From contig NZ_CP036281.1 in NCBI RefSeq assembly GCF_007750395.1, forward strand, positions 5,727,001-5,791,000: DNA of 64,000 nt, written 5' to 3'. This stretch comes from Polystyrenella longa. Lineage in GTDB: Bacteria > Planctomycetota > Planctomycetia > Planctomycetales > Planctomycetaceae. The position numbers and the translations under genes are program-made. Positions within the stretch are counted from its first letter, which is position 1. Every line of letters starts with the position of its first letter. Below, piece by piece: positions 40,837 to 49,059 of this stretch. The notes beneath the pieces were generated by a model. The model worked only from the letters and a program-made list of their open reading frames with translations. It was not told where the DNA came from and searched no databases.

Positions 40837-41205
40837 ATGCCCAACTGGACCGAATGCACCACCGAAAACGCATCAACATACCTAGCGTTACTCCGTAGCT
40901 CGGCGGCTGTCTATGCAGAAACCAAACCCGAAGAGCTGGACTTGTTACTTGGCAAACGACCGGGACGAGCGTTTATCTATCAAGACGAGAAACAAGGCTT
41001 TTACTTTCTGCTACTGATGACCCCCAGCCCTTCCAACCCCGACATCCTCAAAATGGTCCACGCCATCCCCGGCGGCAATTTCGATCCCGCAGAAACCGTC
41101 CGCATCGTCATCACCAAAATCCGTCAACTCTTAGACGAACTGGGTGCCCCAGTCCCCTCAAACGCTAGAACAAAAAGAACATCACTAATGCCCGTTCTGG
41201 TATGA
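40837..41205 (+). CDS. Small protein of unknown function, paralogue of the next gene (shortened)
   Basis: A 122-residue protein opening MPNWTECTTENASTYLALLR. It is clearly related to the gene at 41289: both have W-x-x-C/I-x-T-x-x-x-x-x-Y-x-x-L-L-K/R-S-S, L-L-x-x-R/K-x-G-x-A-x-x-Y-Q, FxxLLLxTPSPS, K-x-V-H-x-x-P-G-G-x-F-D-P-x-E and LLDELG/VLDEMG. This copy stops about 60 residues earlier with an unrelated-looking tail (NARTKRTSLMPVLV), suggesting truncation. It starts 31 bases after the IS701 right repeat. No known domain is recognised. A position just beyond a toxin/immunity cassette makes an accessory or orphan-immunity role possible but unproven. Confidence 0.6.
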   Translation: MPNWTECTTENASTYLALLRSSAAVYAETKPEELDLLLGKRPGRAFIYQDEKQGFYFLLLMTPSPSNPDILKMVHAIPGGNFDPAETVRIVITKIRQLLDELGAPVPSNARTKRTSLMPVLV

Positions 41206-41288
41206 ACACTCGAGTCGTTAAATTCGCTTTCGCTCAAGTGAGAGGGACTAATTGATAATCAAAAGCTATTCAGTTGGTACGTAATAAC

Positions 41289-41822
41289 ATGACAATCTGG
41301 CAAAAAATCGAAACCCCATCCGATCGCTCCGAATACTTCACTCTCCTCAAGTCATCCAGCGAGGCATATGCCGATGCCCAGTTGGACGGGCTTAATCGGT
41401 TGTTGGATGAGCGGAACGGGCAGGCGTATCTGTATCAGGAGACGGGACCGCCGGGTTTCTTTCTGTTGTTGTTGATCACGCCGAGTCCGAGTCCGTCGCG
41501 GGAGGGGGTGTGGAAACTGGTCCATTTTCTACCGGGAGGCGAGTTCGATCCGGAGGAGGCGTTGAGGATACTCGCCCGCCAGACACGGAAGGTGCTGGAT
41601 GAAATGGGGATCACCCGATACTACGGTCGCCCGTTGAAACATTACAACAACCCGCAAACCGTCGAATTCTACAAACAAGCCCGCGAACGCCTCTGGGAGC
41701 TGACTGAAGTCGAAGACCGCCCCGGTCACATCGCCTACACATACCACCTCCACCGCGACCCCACCCGCCACAACGAAGACGAACTCTTCCAACGCCAAAG
41801 CCCTGCTGAACAACAATCCTGA
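41289..41822 (+). CDS. Small protein of unknown function, full-length paralogue
   Basis: A 177-residue protein from ATG 41289. This start matches the paralogue's N-terminus (MTIWQKIETPSDRSEYFTLL against MPNWTECTTENASTYLALLR); a TTG 15 bases upstream is rejected. Core motifs are YLYQETGPPGFFLLLLITPS and WKLVHFLPGGEFDPEEALRI. A second part, GITRYYGRPLKHYNNPQTVE, then YTYHLHRDPTRHNEDELFQR, is absent from the upstream copy. No signal peptide or membrane span is visible. The two genes are 83 bases apart and probably arose by tandem duplication. Confidence 0.65.
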   Translation: MTIWQKIETPSDRSEYFTLLKSSSEAYADAQLDGLNRLLDERNGQAYLYQETGPPGFFLLLLITPSPSPSREGVWKLVHFLPGGEFDPEEALRILARQTRKVLDEMGITRYYGRPLKHYNNPQTVEFYKQARERLWELTEVEDRPGHIAYTYHLHRDPTRHNEDELFQRQSPAEQQS

Positions 41823-42327
41823 GGTCGTATCCTGAAAACTGACCCAAACAGAATCCAGTGGTTCATGAAGTTCTCACTCGCCATCATTCCCAATCGCGTA
41901 CTCTCAAAATCACTCTCGTTAGATACTGGAGATCGTATTATTGTCGATCAAATATAGCATCGAATTCCAATCATATCGGCTTAACTTGAACCCTGCTCAA
42001 AGCTGATCAGCTTCGGAGCCTTCCGCAAGAATTAAAACCCAGTGTCTCATTCTCTTAAAAGAAAATGACGCACTCTTCCCTCCAGACACCTTTATCAGTT
42101 GTCCTCAAATTCTGTCTGAATGGAAATCGAAATAATTGCGAAACAGAATAGAGTGACCACATTATCGTTTTGAAATAGTCGATCTGACCCTGAGTATCAA
42201 CAACGAAATCGATTGAGTGGTCGACCGCGTCTTGCAAACGACGAAATCATCGACATATTACATTTCAATGCGACAACTATAAAAAAATCTATCTCCACCT
42301 TCCGACTGTCGAAACCAATAAGATAGC

Positions 42328-42543
42328 GAATTGCATGTCCGATCCACTCAATCGTTAACCCTTCAGCCCAAAACGCCTTACAACCCCCACCGATTTTGTG
42401 ATCAGTGTCTCCCAGATTTCATGGACCGCTGTATTTAAGGAGTTAGGAGGCATTCACGATAAGTCTGACAGGTTCTCTTACATTGATGGCTGTCGTCTTG
42501 CTTTGCGATTGGATACCACACGATTTTGTAATCGTTTACAAAA
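42328..42543 (+). repeat. Dispersed intergenic repeat, copy 2, with LacI-type operator-like palindrome
   Basis: About 215 bp closely matching 50621-50831: shared runs include ATGTCCGATCCACTCAATCG and AACCCCCACCGATTTTG, then TGTATTTAAGGAGTT. Its right end has ATTTTGTAA-TCGT-TTACAAAAT, a perfect 9-bp inverted repeat. The core TGTAATCGTTTACA (42527-42540) fits TGNAANCGNTTNCA exactly. Compared with copy 1 both arms have changed together (GCAA/TTGC against GTAA/TTAC), so symmetry has been kept. Confidence 0.7.
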
Positions 42544-42602
42544 TCTCATATTGCTGTGTTTTTCACGACAAATAATCCATCGCTGTTTCGGTGATCAATA
42601 CC

Positions 42603-42650
42603 GTACAGTAAAAAAACACAGCCGAACTGCAAATGCTATAACGCAAGCGG
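42603..42650 (+). repeat. Short dispersed repeat (GTAAAAAACTCAGC type), copy 1
   Basis: GTACAGTAAAAAAACACAGC and the following bases, to CGCAAGCGG, align with 50223-50270 and partly with 44475-44520. The origin is probably the end of an old mobile element; no function can be assigned. Confidence 0.4.
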
Positions 42651-42829
42651 TTTCCGAGTGTGGTCCCTCCACGTCTTCGAACGTCTCTTGCGTTTTTTTC
42701 CACACGTTTTTTGCAACTTAATATCCGGGTCAGTATTGCCCCGGTAAGCTTCTGATTCGACGGACTCGTTTTGCGGTGAATGGTATAGTTTAAGCCTGAC
42801 GACCCATTCTCATATTGGAGCGTGAATCG

Positions 42830-42901
42830 ATGAAATTCATTATGTATCCCTGGAGCTGGTTTGTTCTTAAGGTAAGGGCTCGGCTCAGGGGCGTTCACTG
42901 A
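42830..42901 (+). CDS. Possible 23-residue cationic, Trp-rich small protein
   Basis: ATG at 42830 with GGAG 9 bases upstream (TTGGAGCGTGAATCG) encodes MKFIMYPWSWFVLKVRARLR then GVH and a stop. The peptide has a hydrophobic aromatic first half and a basic second half. There is a good ribosome-binding site and TATAGT about 41 bases upstream, but no clear -35 at proper spacing. No homologue is recognised; it could be chance. Confidence 0.3.
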   Translation: MKFIMYPWSWFVLKVRARLRGVH

Positions 42902-43156
42902 TCATTTATTGAGTCATTGCTGCTCGCGAAACTGCTACGGCTGACTGCCTCCCAACTGAACGCATCAGTTGTGTTGATTGTAGAGGCTTGCGTTGTTGCC
43001 AACTTGCAAGAAGACACTTGGGCCCAAGGAATACATGGGGTCAGGGGATACATGGCGTCAGTACCCTACCAAGATTCTAAGTTACCAAGTTTTGAGTTCG
43101 GTTAAGTTCATCTTTCAATACGCGAAGGAGATTCCCTTCGTCTCCTGAGGAAACTA

Positions 43157-43243
43157 GAACCTATCTCGAAACCGATGTTTTAGTGAACAGCCTGGCCTGC
43201 CAAGTGCATGGTTGGTTCCTCAAATAAGAGGACTGGCTTATGT
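43157..43243 (+). repeat. Left-end-like remnant of an IS5-type element
   Basis: GAACCTATCTCGAAACC, then GTGAACAGCCTGGCCTG...GCATGG...CCTC...ATG, parallels the left end and leader of the IS5 element at 9224-9308 (GCAGTTTCAAAACC ... CTGAACAGTTTGGCCTG...GCATTG...CTCCTGAAAGGAG...ATG). No transposase coding sequence follows; the hydrolase gene abuts it. Confidence 0.4.
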
Positions 43244-43269
43244 CTATTCGATCCCAGAGGAAATCAGTA

Positions 43270-44202
43270 TTACCGCTTGTCCAACCGCTGAGCGAAGAGC
43301 CAGTCCCAGACATTATCTGTCTTGTCACACTTATCGCTACTGTATTGAGTGACGTAGCCCTTCTCTTGACTGTCGCCGTTGAAGGAGAATGCGTATTGCG
43401 CGGCCCCGTGGCCCACGTGCTTCAGTTGGGTGAACTTCACGTTTCCGCCGACGTCCTTTATGCGTCCGAAGATTTCCCAAGTAAACTCCGCTGGGACTTT
43501 CTGGTCGAGTCTACCGTGAAATGTCCAGACGGGGACGTCCTTGAACTCTGCAGGATCCTTCCAGGGTAGCATTCCGCCCGCGCTGGGAATCGCTGCGGCG
43601 AATCTCTTCGGCGCTGCCCAAATCGCGTTCCATGTTCCAAACCCGCCCATCGAATGACCGATCGCATAAACGCGATTCGTATCGACGTTGAACTCTTCGG
43701 AAAGATGATCGATCAATCCTAAGACTTTGGTGAGCGACCCATTGGAGATGGGGCCCTGCGGATAGTTTCGCTCTTCAATCCGTTCTTGCCATGCTTCGGA
43801 ATACGTTTTCTTGAGCGATTCTGTCAGTTCCGGAATTTCCTCACCTGTAATCAACCAGCGGCCTGGTGACTGAGGAACCACGATGATACACGGATACTTC
43901 GCCCGCCAGTTCTTATCGACAAACGTAGCGCACCAGTTTCGCAGATTGCTAATATTATCATTACCCACTCCCGCCCCACCATGCAGATTCAAGATGAGTG
44001 GGTATTTCCTGGTGGGTTTATAATCAGCGGGGAGCAGCAGACGGTATGGCATCCCATCGAACTCGTGAGGCTCAAAGGCTTTGATGATTTCCTGTGGAAC
44101 TCCTGCCCCCCTGTTTGGCACTCGGGGTTTGTCTTGTTGATCAAGGGTCTGAGCCGCGCAGGCAGAAACAATCAGACACGCGCACGCGAAATAGATTTTC
44201 AT
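43270..44202 (-). CDS. Secreted alpha/beta hydrolase (esterase/prolyl-oligopeptidase-like)
   Basis: A 310-residue protein with an export signal: MKIYFACACLIVSAC, in which VSAC at 12-15 fits a lipobox and ACA-AQ would also fit signal peptidase I. The mature part is an alpha/beta hydrolase: oxyanion region LILNLHGGAGVGN (about 69-81), nucleophile GHSMGG (Ser184), acid in FHGRLDQKVP (Asp233) and His265 in HVGHGAAQY. This fits the PHB-depolymerase/phospholipase-carboxylesterase-type secreted esterases abundant in planctomycetes. The substrate is unknown; carbohydrate or lipid esters are the usual guess. It is monocistronic on the minus strand, flanked by transposon relics on both sides. Confidence 0.85.
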   Translation of the reverse strand: MKIYFACACLIVSACAAQTLDQQDKPRVPNRGAGVPQEIIKAFEPHEFDGMPYRLLLPADYKPTRKYPLILNLHGGAGVGNDNISNLRNWCATFVDKNWRAKYPCIIVVPQSPGRWLITGEEIPELTESLKKTYSEAWQERIEERNYPQGPISNGSLTKVLGLIDHLSEEFNVDTNRVYAIGHSMGGFGTWNAIWAAPKRFAAAIPSAGGMLPWKDPAEFKDVPVWTFHGRLDQKVPAEFTWEIFGRIKDVGGNVKFTQLKHVGHGAAQYAFSFNGDSQEKGYVTQYSSDKCDKTDNVWDWLFAQRLDKR

Positions 44203-44544
44203 GATTAGGTCCCGTCCAGGATAAGTGTGGCGGCTGTCGGTCCCGAAAAGTCTTTAATAACAGTAGGCTACGCCGCCAGAATACGCTAGGGTTATCTGGA
44301 ACGCGCTCTAGAATCCCCGGTAATCTAAGCTGACACTCGATAGTGACTTCCACAAATCTGGATGGACGTCGCCCGTTGAACGGCAATGTTATCCTATCCT
44401 GCCTCTGAACTTACCAACAATGGGATTTGCCTGTGCCCATCTCAATATAACGCATTCTTATTTCCGAGAGGGCTTATCGTAAAAAACTCAGCCGAGATCG
44501 ATAATCATAAATTTTAAGCGGTGGCATGGCTGACGAGCGACGGA
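44203..44544. other. Spacer with short dispersed repeat
   Basis: No gene is seen. It contains a copy of the short repeat, TATCGTAAAAAACTCAGCCG (44475-44494 onward), related to 42603 and 50223, and runs directly into the truncated transposase. Confidence 0.4.
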
Positions 44545-45007
44545 TTTCGAACTAGCCTCGTTTCGCGGCCTATTGATTGTTGTGGAACGCAGACTCAACA
44601 GCGAACACGTTCTGGAACGTCTCAGTGACCTGTTTGTCAGACGTGGGGTGCCTGATCATATTCGGAGTGACAACGGACCGGAATTCACCGCCGGACAAGT
44701 TCGTGAGTGGCTTCAGAAAGTGGAAGTAAAGACCTTGTTCATCGAGCCCAGGAGCCCCTGGGAGAACGGTTACATTGAATCGTTCAACGGCAAGCTTCGA
44801 GACGAATTGCTTGATGGCGAGATCTTCGATACGTTATTGGAAGCGAAAGTGTTGATCGAGCGTTGGCAAAAAGAATACAACACGATCCGACCACACAGTT
44901 CACTCGGCTACCGAGCGCCGGAGCCCGAAACGAAACAGCTCTATCCGCCTGCATCGCTACGCTCACGCCGGCGGATAGAGCTGTCCCCTGATACAGTCGA
45001 ACACTAA
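44545..45007 (+). pseudogene. IS3-family OrfB (integrase core) fragment, 5' truncated
   Basis: Only the C-terminal ~150 residues of an IS3-type transposase remain. They include HIRSDNGPEFTAGQVREWLQ (second catalytic Asp), SPWENGYIESFNGKLRDELL (catalytic Glu) and YNTIRPHSSLGYRAPEPE. The first catalytic Asp and OrfA are missing. The frame is open from about 44545 (FRGLLIVVERRLNSEHVLER). The 3' end overlaps a perfect 15-bp inverted repeat (44935-44984). Inactive by itself. Confidence 0.85.
44935..44984. repeat. Perfect 15-bp inverted repeat at the end of the IS3 fragment
   Basis: ACAGCTCTATCCGCC (44935-44949) and GGCGGATAGAGCTGT (44970-44984) are separated by 20 bases. The hairpin overlaps the last coding part of the transposase fragment and is followed by CCCC, not a T-run, so it is not a canonical terminator. 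Confidence 0.7.
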
Positions 45008-45019
45008 GTCATGTGACTG

Positions 45020-45376
45020 GTGTCATTCATGGGGGCAGGTCAGATTTTTCAACCACTACGAGGTTTTCTGAAGAAACAGACTCAGATTGATCCGGTACCT
45101 CTTCCACCAAAAAGTCCAAACATGAATGCGTATCTTGAACGATTCACGAGAAGCTTGAAATCGGAGTGCCTGAGCAAGATGATCTTCTTCGGTGAGCTCT
45201 CACTCGCACAAGCGCTTAATGAATACGTTGCCCATTACCATTCCGATCGGAATCATCAGGGACTCGATTATCAATTGATTGAACCTGGTGTTGAAGTTGG
45301 AAGTGACCTTGGTTCAATCGAATGTAGTGAACGTCTTGGCGGTCTGCTCAAGTATTACTACCGCGACGCTGCGTGA
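45020..45376 (+). pseudogene. Second integrase-core transposase fragment
   Basis: A C-terminal fragment beginning about 45045: FQPLRGFLKKQTQIDPVPLP, SPNMNAYLERFTRSLKSECL, FFGELSLAQALNEYVAHYHS, RNHQGLDYQLIEPG and ERLGGLLKYYYRDAA. This is the third-acidic-residue half of an rve-type transposase of a different family from its neighbour at 44545-45007. A further relic of the same family lies at 10170-10262. The N-terminal half is missing, so it cannot be active. Confidence 0.8.
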
Positions 45377-45631
45377 ATCAGCCTCGAATAGATGTCGATC
45401 CTCGTGTTGTGATTCCCTGCTAGCGTTGCGCTCGGTAGGTCATTTTAGCGTCGAATCTGATAGCAGCGTTCAGGTCGCGAAACGAATCTCGTTCGAACCC
45501 CATCACACTTCCGCAGCATACTCTCCAAAATGTACTAGTTTTGAACGTCGGCCCAATATCTTTGCTATGCACCTTCGAATCGTTGTGTTTGGCCAGCATT
45601 AGAGCCTACCGTTCGCATGAGCCGATTTCAG

Positions 45632-47248
45632 TCACTTTGAAATCCCCAGCGACTTAATTCTGGACGCAAGCGTCGTGGGTTTCATGGCCAGACGATCTGC
45701 GGCGCCATCCTTGCCATATATCTTGCCGTTTGCTGCAGCGAGTGCCCGTCGGATGTTTGCGATTTCAATCTCGCGCAATTCAGCAATTGTGTAAATTGGT
45801 TCGGTATCTTCAGAATCCAGTGTATCTGCGGCAGCTTTTGAAACGATCTGCTTATCCGAACGAGTCGGTATATCGAAGCGAAGACGACCGTCGACCGCCA
45901 CTATAACCGCCTTTTCAATGACATGCTGTAGCTCTCGAATGTTTCCGGGCCAGTCATAATTCTGTAATTGCCTCAAATTGGCGAGGGTGAGCCGCAGGCG
46001 CTTCCGTCCAAGCTGTCGAGCGTAGCGCGCAAGGAAGTGCTCCGCGAGCAGCGGAATGTCTTCTAATCGCTCTCGTAACGGTGGAATTTCAATCGGAAAG
46101 ACGCTCAACCGATAATAGAGATCCTGGCGAAACCGACCTTGGATGGCCTCTGAGCGTAGATCTCGATTCGTCGCCGCAATCAGCCTCACGTCGACCTGAC
46201 GCGTTCTGTCCTCTCCGACCCGCTCCAGTTCACCCTCCTGTAAAACGCGAAGTAGCTTCGACTGCAAGTCGAGTGGGATTTCACCAATTTCATCGAGGAA
46301 GAGCGTGCCACCATTGGCAAGCTCGAAGCGCCCCGTTCGATCACGAAGTGCCCCCGTGAACGCTCCCTTTGTATGACCAAAGAACTCGCTCTCATACAGT
46401 TCTCGCGGAATTGCCGCGCAATTTACCTTAATAAGAGGCCGATTGGTTCGGCTGCTACGTCGGTGAACTTCTCGGGCGACGAGTTCCTTACCCGTACCGC
46501 TTTCACCAAGGATCAGCACCGACGATTCGGTGGGTGCGACGAGATCAATCTGCCTCGCTAAGGTTCCGAGGGCAGGACTACCACCCACGAGCTCTCCAAA
46601 GGAGGCGCTCTCGACCTCTTCCCGCAAATACTCGTTTTCCATCTCCAGTTGCATCTTGAGCGTTTCAATCCTTTCGATTGCCGACGCATTGGCGATGGCT
46701 GCAGACAAGTGATCGGCGATCATGCCAATCCACTCTCGACACGAATCCTCCACCGGCTCGCGGGAAAACACTGCCAGGACGCCAAGCGTCTCGCCACGAT
46801 AGATCAACGGGAGGCCGACCATGGCTTTGATCGCTTGCTCTCGAATCCAATCGGGACACACTATCCACTCCTTTTCTGCAGACATATCGTCTACCTGGAG
46901 TGGCAACCCAGTCTTCGCGATGTGGCCGACCTTACGAACCCCGACCGGAAACCGGCGAAACTGCCCATCGAGCCCTTCCCAGTGCTTACTCGAATCTTTC
47001 GCGGAGTTGCCGTAACTGGCCACCAAATGGAGACATCGCTCGCGAGAATCACATTCCGCAGCCATCAGACAATTCGCGCAATCGTCCTCCAACGGGGCGC
47101 GCATCAACCAGATCCGAGTAAGGACAATGGCGTTGCTGGAGGCCAACAATCTCGTCGCGAGCGGCAAGAGCGCGGGCAAATGGTGCTGTCCCGATAGGTC
47201 GAGCAGGATCTGCTTAGGATCCCCAAAAATCGAGTGCGTTTTGAGCAT
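45632..47248 (-). CDS. Sigma-54-dependent transcriptional activator, GAF-AAA+-Fis
   Basis: The protein has an N-terminal GAF sensor domain, a coiled linker, the AAA+ domain (Walker A GESGTGKE, sigma-54-contacting GAFTGA, Walker [25 protein letters not shown]) and a Fis-type helix-turn-helix ([20 protein letters not shown]). I start it at ATG 47248 ([13 protein letters not shown]). A start at 47326 would place the palindrome 47286-47317 inside the coding region, and neither start has a strong ribosome-binding site. The sensor region carries a four-cysteine cluster C-x2-C-x5-C-x5-C (Cys57, 60, 66, 72 from this start), a candidate metal or redox centre. It is divergent from the AhpD-like/thioredoxin operon, which it most likely activates through the palindrome and the -24/-12 promoter. 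The inducer is unknown; oxidative or electrophile stress is inferred from the target genes. Confidence 0.9.
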   Translation of the reverse strand: MLKTHSIFGDPKQILLDLSGQHHLPALLPLATRLLASSNAIVLTRIWLMRAPLEDDCANCLMAAECDSRERCLHLVASYGNSAKDSSKHWEGLDGQFRRFPVGVRKVGHIAKTGLPLQVDDMSAEKEWIVCPDWIREQAIKAMVGLPLIYRGETLGVLAVFSREPVEDSCREWIGMIADHLSAAIANASAIERIETLKMQLEMENEYLREEVESASFGELVGGSPALGTLARQIDLVAPTESSVLILGESGTGKELVAREVHRRSSRTNRPLIKVNCAAIPRELYESEFFGHTKGAFTGALRDRTGRFELANGGTLFLDEIGEIPLDLQSKLLRVLQEGELERVGEDRTRQVDVRLIAATNRDLRSEAIQGRFRQDLYYRLSVFPIEIPPLRERLEDIPLLAEHFLARYARQLGRKRLRLTLANLRQLQNYDWPGNIRELQHVIEKAVIVAVDGRLRFDIPTRSDKQIVSKAAADTLDSEDTEPIYTIAELREIEIANIRRALAAANGKIYGKDGAADRLAMKPTTLASRIKSLGISK

Positions 47249-47285
47249 AAAAAACCAAGACAGGAACGACTTTTCGTTAATCCAA

Positions 47286-47317
47286 CACGACATTTCGTTT
47301 TTACACGAAATGTCGTG
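47286..47317. promoter_or_regulatory. Perfect 13-bp palindrome, probable upstream activator site
   Basis: CACGACATTTCGT, a 6-base spacer TTTTAC, then ACGAAATGTCGTG. It sits in the intergenic region 38 bases upstream of the activator gene start and about 70 bases upstream of the -24 element of the divergent promoter, a typical place for a sigma-54 enhancer. Binding by the adjacent Fis-type activator is inferred. Confidence 0.8.
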
Positions 47318-47385
47318 ACCATTCAAGTCTCGTGGGATTCACCGTAAGTATCTATTTCTAAGAGGCTTATGGGTTCATCTTCAGT

Positions 47386-47402
47386 ATGGCACGGCTCGTG
47401 CT
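47386..47402 (+). promoter_or_regulatory. Sigma-54 (-24/-12) promoter
   Basis: ATGGCACGGCTCGTGCT: TGGCACG (-24, 47387-47393) and TGCT (-12, 47399-47402), with the invariant GG and GC exactly 12 bases apart. It differs from TGGCACGNNNNTTGCW only at the first T of the -12 element (G here). It points at the gene starting 47473, and the divergent gene encodes a sigma-54 activator. Confidence 0.8.
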
Positions 47403-47472
47403 TTTGGAGAGCCGCGAGCAGGATTGTTACCTGCCAACCGACAACCTCGCACTACCCTAAAGGAAAAAGATC

Positions 47473-48021
47473 ATGACTCGACTTCAACAAGTCCAATCGA
47501 CCGATGCAGCCGGACGCACGGCTAAGCTTTTCGATGGCATTCAGAAGAAACTGGGGTCAGTCCCCAATATGATGCGTGCAATGGGAAACTCCCCCGCGGC
47601 TCTGGGAGCTTATCTCTCGCTAAGTAATGAACTTTCGAAAGGCTCGTTGACTGCTCCGCAGCGGGAACAAATCGCTCTGGCAGTCGGGCAAGCAAATGGC
47701 TGCAACTACTGTCTCTCCGCGCACTCGGCCCTGGGCAAAATGGCCGGCCTCACCACCGATCAGATTCGGGATGCTCGCCTTGCCTCGGCCGTCGATTCAA
47801 AAGACGACGCTTTGCTTCGATTTGCACTCAAGCTCGTGACCAACCAAGGCCACGTCGCTGATAGCGATCTCCAGAGCCTTCATGACCACGGCTTCACAGA
47901 CGGTGATATTGTCGAGGTTGTGGCTCACGTCGCGCTCAACATCTTTACCAACTACTTCAACCACGTTGCCGATCCGGAAATCGACTTTCCTCGCGCAGCC
48001 TCGCTTGAAACAGCGGCCTGA
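47473..48021 (+). CDS. Carboxymuconolactone decarboxylase/AhpD-like peroxidase-family protein
   Basis: A 182-residue helical protein of the CMD/AhpD superfamily with the redox motif C77-N-Y-C80 followed by His84 (NGCNYCLSAHSALGKMAGL). This is the AhpD-type Cys-x-x-Cys...His site that handles peroxides or accepts electrons from disulfide carriers. GSVPNMMRAMGNSP and LTAPQREQIALAVGQA are also typical of the uncharacterised peroxidase-related branch. It is the first gene of the sigma-54 operon, 38 bases before thioredoxin, which could be its reductant. AAAGGA precedes the ATG. Activity is inferred from the motif. Confidence 0.9.
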   Translation: MTRLQQVQSTDAAGRTAKLFDGIQKKLGSVPNMMRAMGNSPAALGAYLSLSNELSKGSLTAPQREQIALAVGQANGCNYCLSAHSALGKMAGLTTDQIRDARLASAVDSKDDALLRFALKLVTNQGHVADSDLQSLHDHGFTDGDIVEVVAHVALNIFTNYFNHVADPEIDFPRAASLETAA

Positions 48022-48059
48022 ACAGTCGGTGACAAGCAACCATGAATAGGAGCTGAATC

Positions 48060-48386
48060 ATGTCCAATTCAATTCAGATCACCCAGGATAATTTTGGTCA
48101 ACAAGTGCTTGCAAGCACGCAACCTGTACTCGTTGACTTTTGGGCGGCTTGGTGTGGTCCGTGCCGCCTGGTCTCGCCCACGATCGACGCTCTTGCGGAC
48201 AAGGTTATCGGTCAGGCCACTGTGGGCAAGCTGAATGTCGACGAAAATCCGGCCATTGCCGAGCGCTACGGCATCTCTTCGATCCCCACCGTACTTGTTT
48301 TTCGCGATGGCGAAGTGGTCGACAAGTTGATCGGCGTACATTCCGAGCACGATTATCAATCAGCTCTGGAGCAAGTAATTGCCTGA
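48060..48386 (+). CDS. trxA: Thioredoxin
   Basis: A 108-residue classic thioredoxin: FWAAWCGPCRLVSPTIDALA with active-site Cys32 and Cys35, cis-proline in SSIPTVLVFRDGE, and the usual length. A cytoplasmic dithiol reductant. GGAG precedes the ATG. It is the second gene of the operon, probably a dedicated electron donor for the AhpD-like protein. It is unlikely to be the only thioredoxin of the cell, because it sits in an inducible operon. Confidence 0.95.
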   Translation: MSNSIQITQDNFGQQVLASTQPVLVDFWAAWCGPCRLVSPTIDALADKVIGQATVGKLNVDENPAIAERYGISSIPTVLVFRDGEVVDKLIGVHSEHDYQSALEQVIA

Positions 48387-48397
48387 CGTCCCATTTT

Positions 48398-48436
48398 AGC
48401 AGCTCGGTGACTCCAGTACGGAGGCATCGAGCTGCT
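48398..48436 (+). promoter_or_regulatory. Intra-operon hairpin between thioredoxin and DUF1348 genes
   Basis: AGCAGCTCG (48398-48406) pairs with CGAGCTGCT (48428-48436), and inside it CTCC pairs with GGAG around AGTAC. CTTCGGG follows, with no T-run, so it is more likely an mRNA stability or processing element, or a weak attenuator, than a full terminator. It lies 12 bases after the thioredoxin stop codon. Confidence 0.6.
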
Positions 48437-48497
48437 CTTCGGGACAACCAAAGCCTCACCCAACACTACCCCCCACTATGAATGGAGATTCTTTGCG

Positions 48498-48968
48498 ATG
48501 GCCATCTTAAATCCTGTTCGACCACCCTTTACCCTAGAAACCGCTCTTTTGAAGGTAAGGGCTGCTGAGGACGCTTGGAACTCAAGAGACCCGAAGCGGG
48601 TGTCTCTTGCTTACTCGGTGGACTCCGAATGGCGCAATCGCGATCAGTTTATTCGCGGTCGTGAACAGATTCGCGAATTCCTCGACTCCAAATGGAGACG
48701 TGAACTGGAATACCGTCTCGTCAAGTCTCTTTGGAACTACGACGAGAATCGAATCGCGGTTCGGTTTCAGTACGAATACCGCACCCTGGACGGAGCGTGG
48801 TACCGAGCCTACGGCAACGAGCTGTGGGAATTCGACGAAGAAGGACTGATGCGACGCCGCGAAGCCAGCATCAACGACGTGGCCATCTCCCAGTTCGAAA
48901 GGAAGTTTTTCTGGCCGGGCGGTACGCCTCGCCCTGAACATGGAATGGACATTGAAAAAGTTCGCTGA
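48498..48968 (+). CDS. DUF1348 family protein (nuclear transport factor 2-like fold)
   Basis: A 156-residue protein with the family landmarks [76 protein letters not shown] and [16 protein letters not shown]1348 proteins are small cone-shaped NTF2/SnoaL-like proteins of unknown reaction, often found beside oxidoreductases. GGAG precedes the ATG at 48498. It is the third gene of the sigma-54 operon, separated from thioredoxin by 111 bases containing a hairpin. Function within the operon is unknown. Confidence 0.9.
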   Translation: MAILNPVRPPFTLETALLKVRAAEDAWNSRDPKRVSLAYSVDSEWRNRDQFIRGREQIREFLDSKWRRELEYRLVKSLWNYDENRIAVRFQYEYRTLDGAWYRAYGNELWEFDEEGLMRRREASINDVAISQFERKFFWPGGTPRPEHGMDIEKVR

Positions 48969-49059
48969 GTGAGATTTCTGCAAGGCAAAGTGCAGCGCCA
49001 TTCATCGGCCGAAACCGACACCCAGACTTCGCATCAAATCATCTCACCCGTTCACATTG

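Larger units (their letters stand above)
41823..43269. other. Long spacer with dispersed repeats and a possible small ORF
   Basis: This 1.4-kb stretch has no conventional gene. It holds dispersed-repeat copy 2 (42328-42543), a second short repeat family member (42603-42650), a possible 23-residue ORF (42830-42901) and an IS-end-like segment (about 43157-43243). I see nothing recognisable in 41823-42327 or 42905-43150. Confidence 0.5.

Noticed and set aside
44935-44984. Rho-independent terminator at the IS3 fragment
   Set aside because: The stem is perfect but the loop is 20 bases and no T-run follows on either strand.
47249-47326. Upstream start for the sigma-54 activator (26 extra residues)
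   Set aside because: The extension would encode the palindrome itself and gives an atypical N-terminus; the ATG at 47248 leaves the palindrome in the control region.
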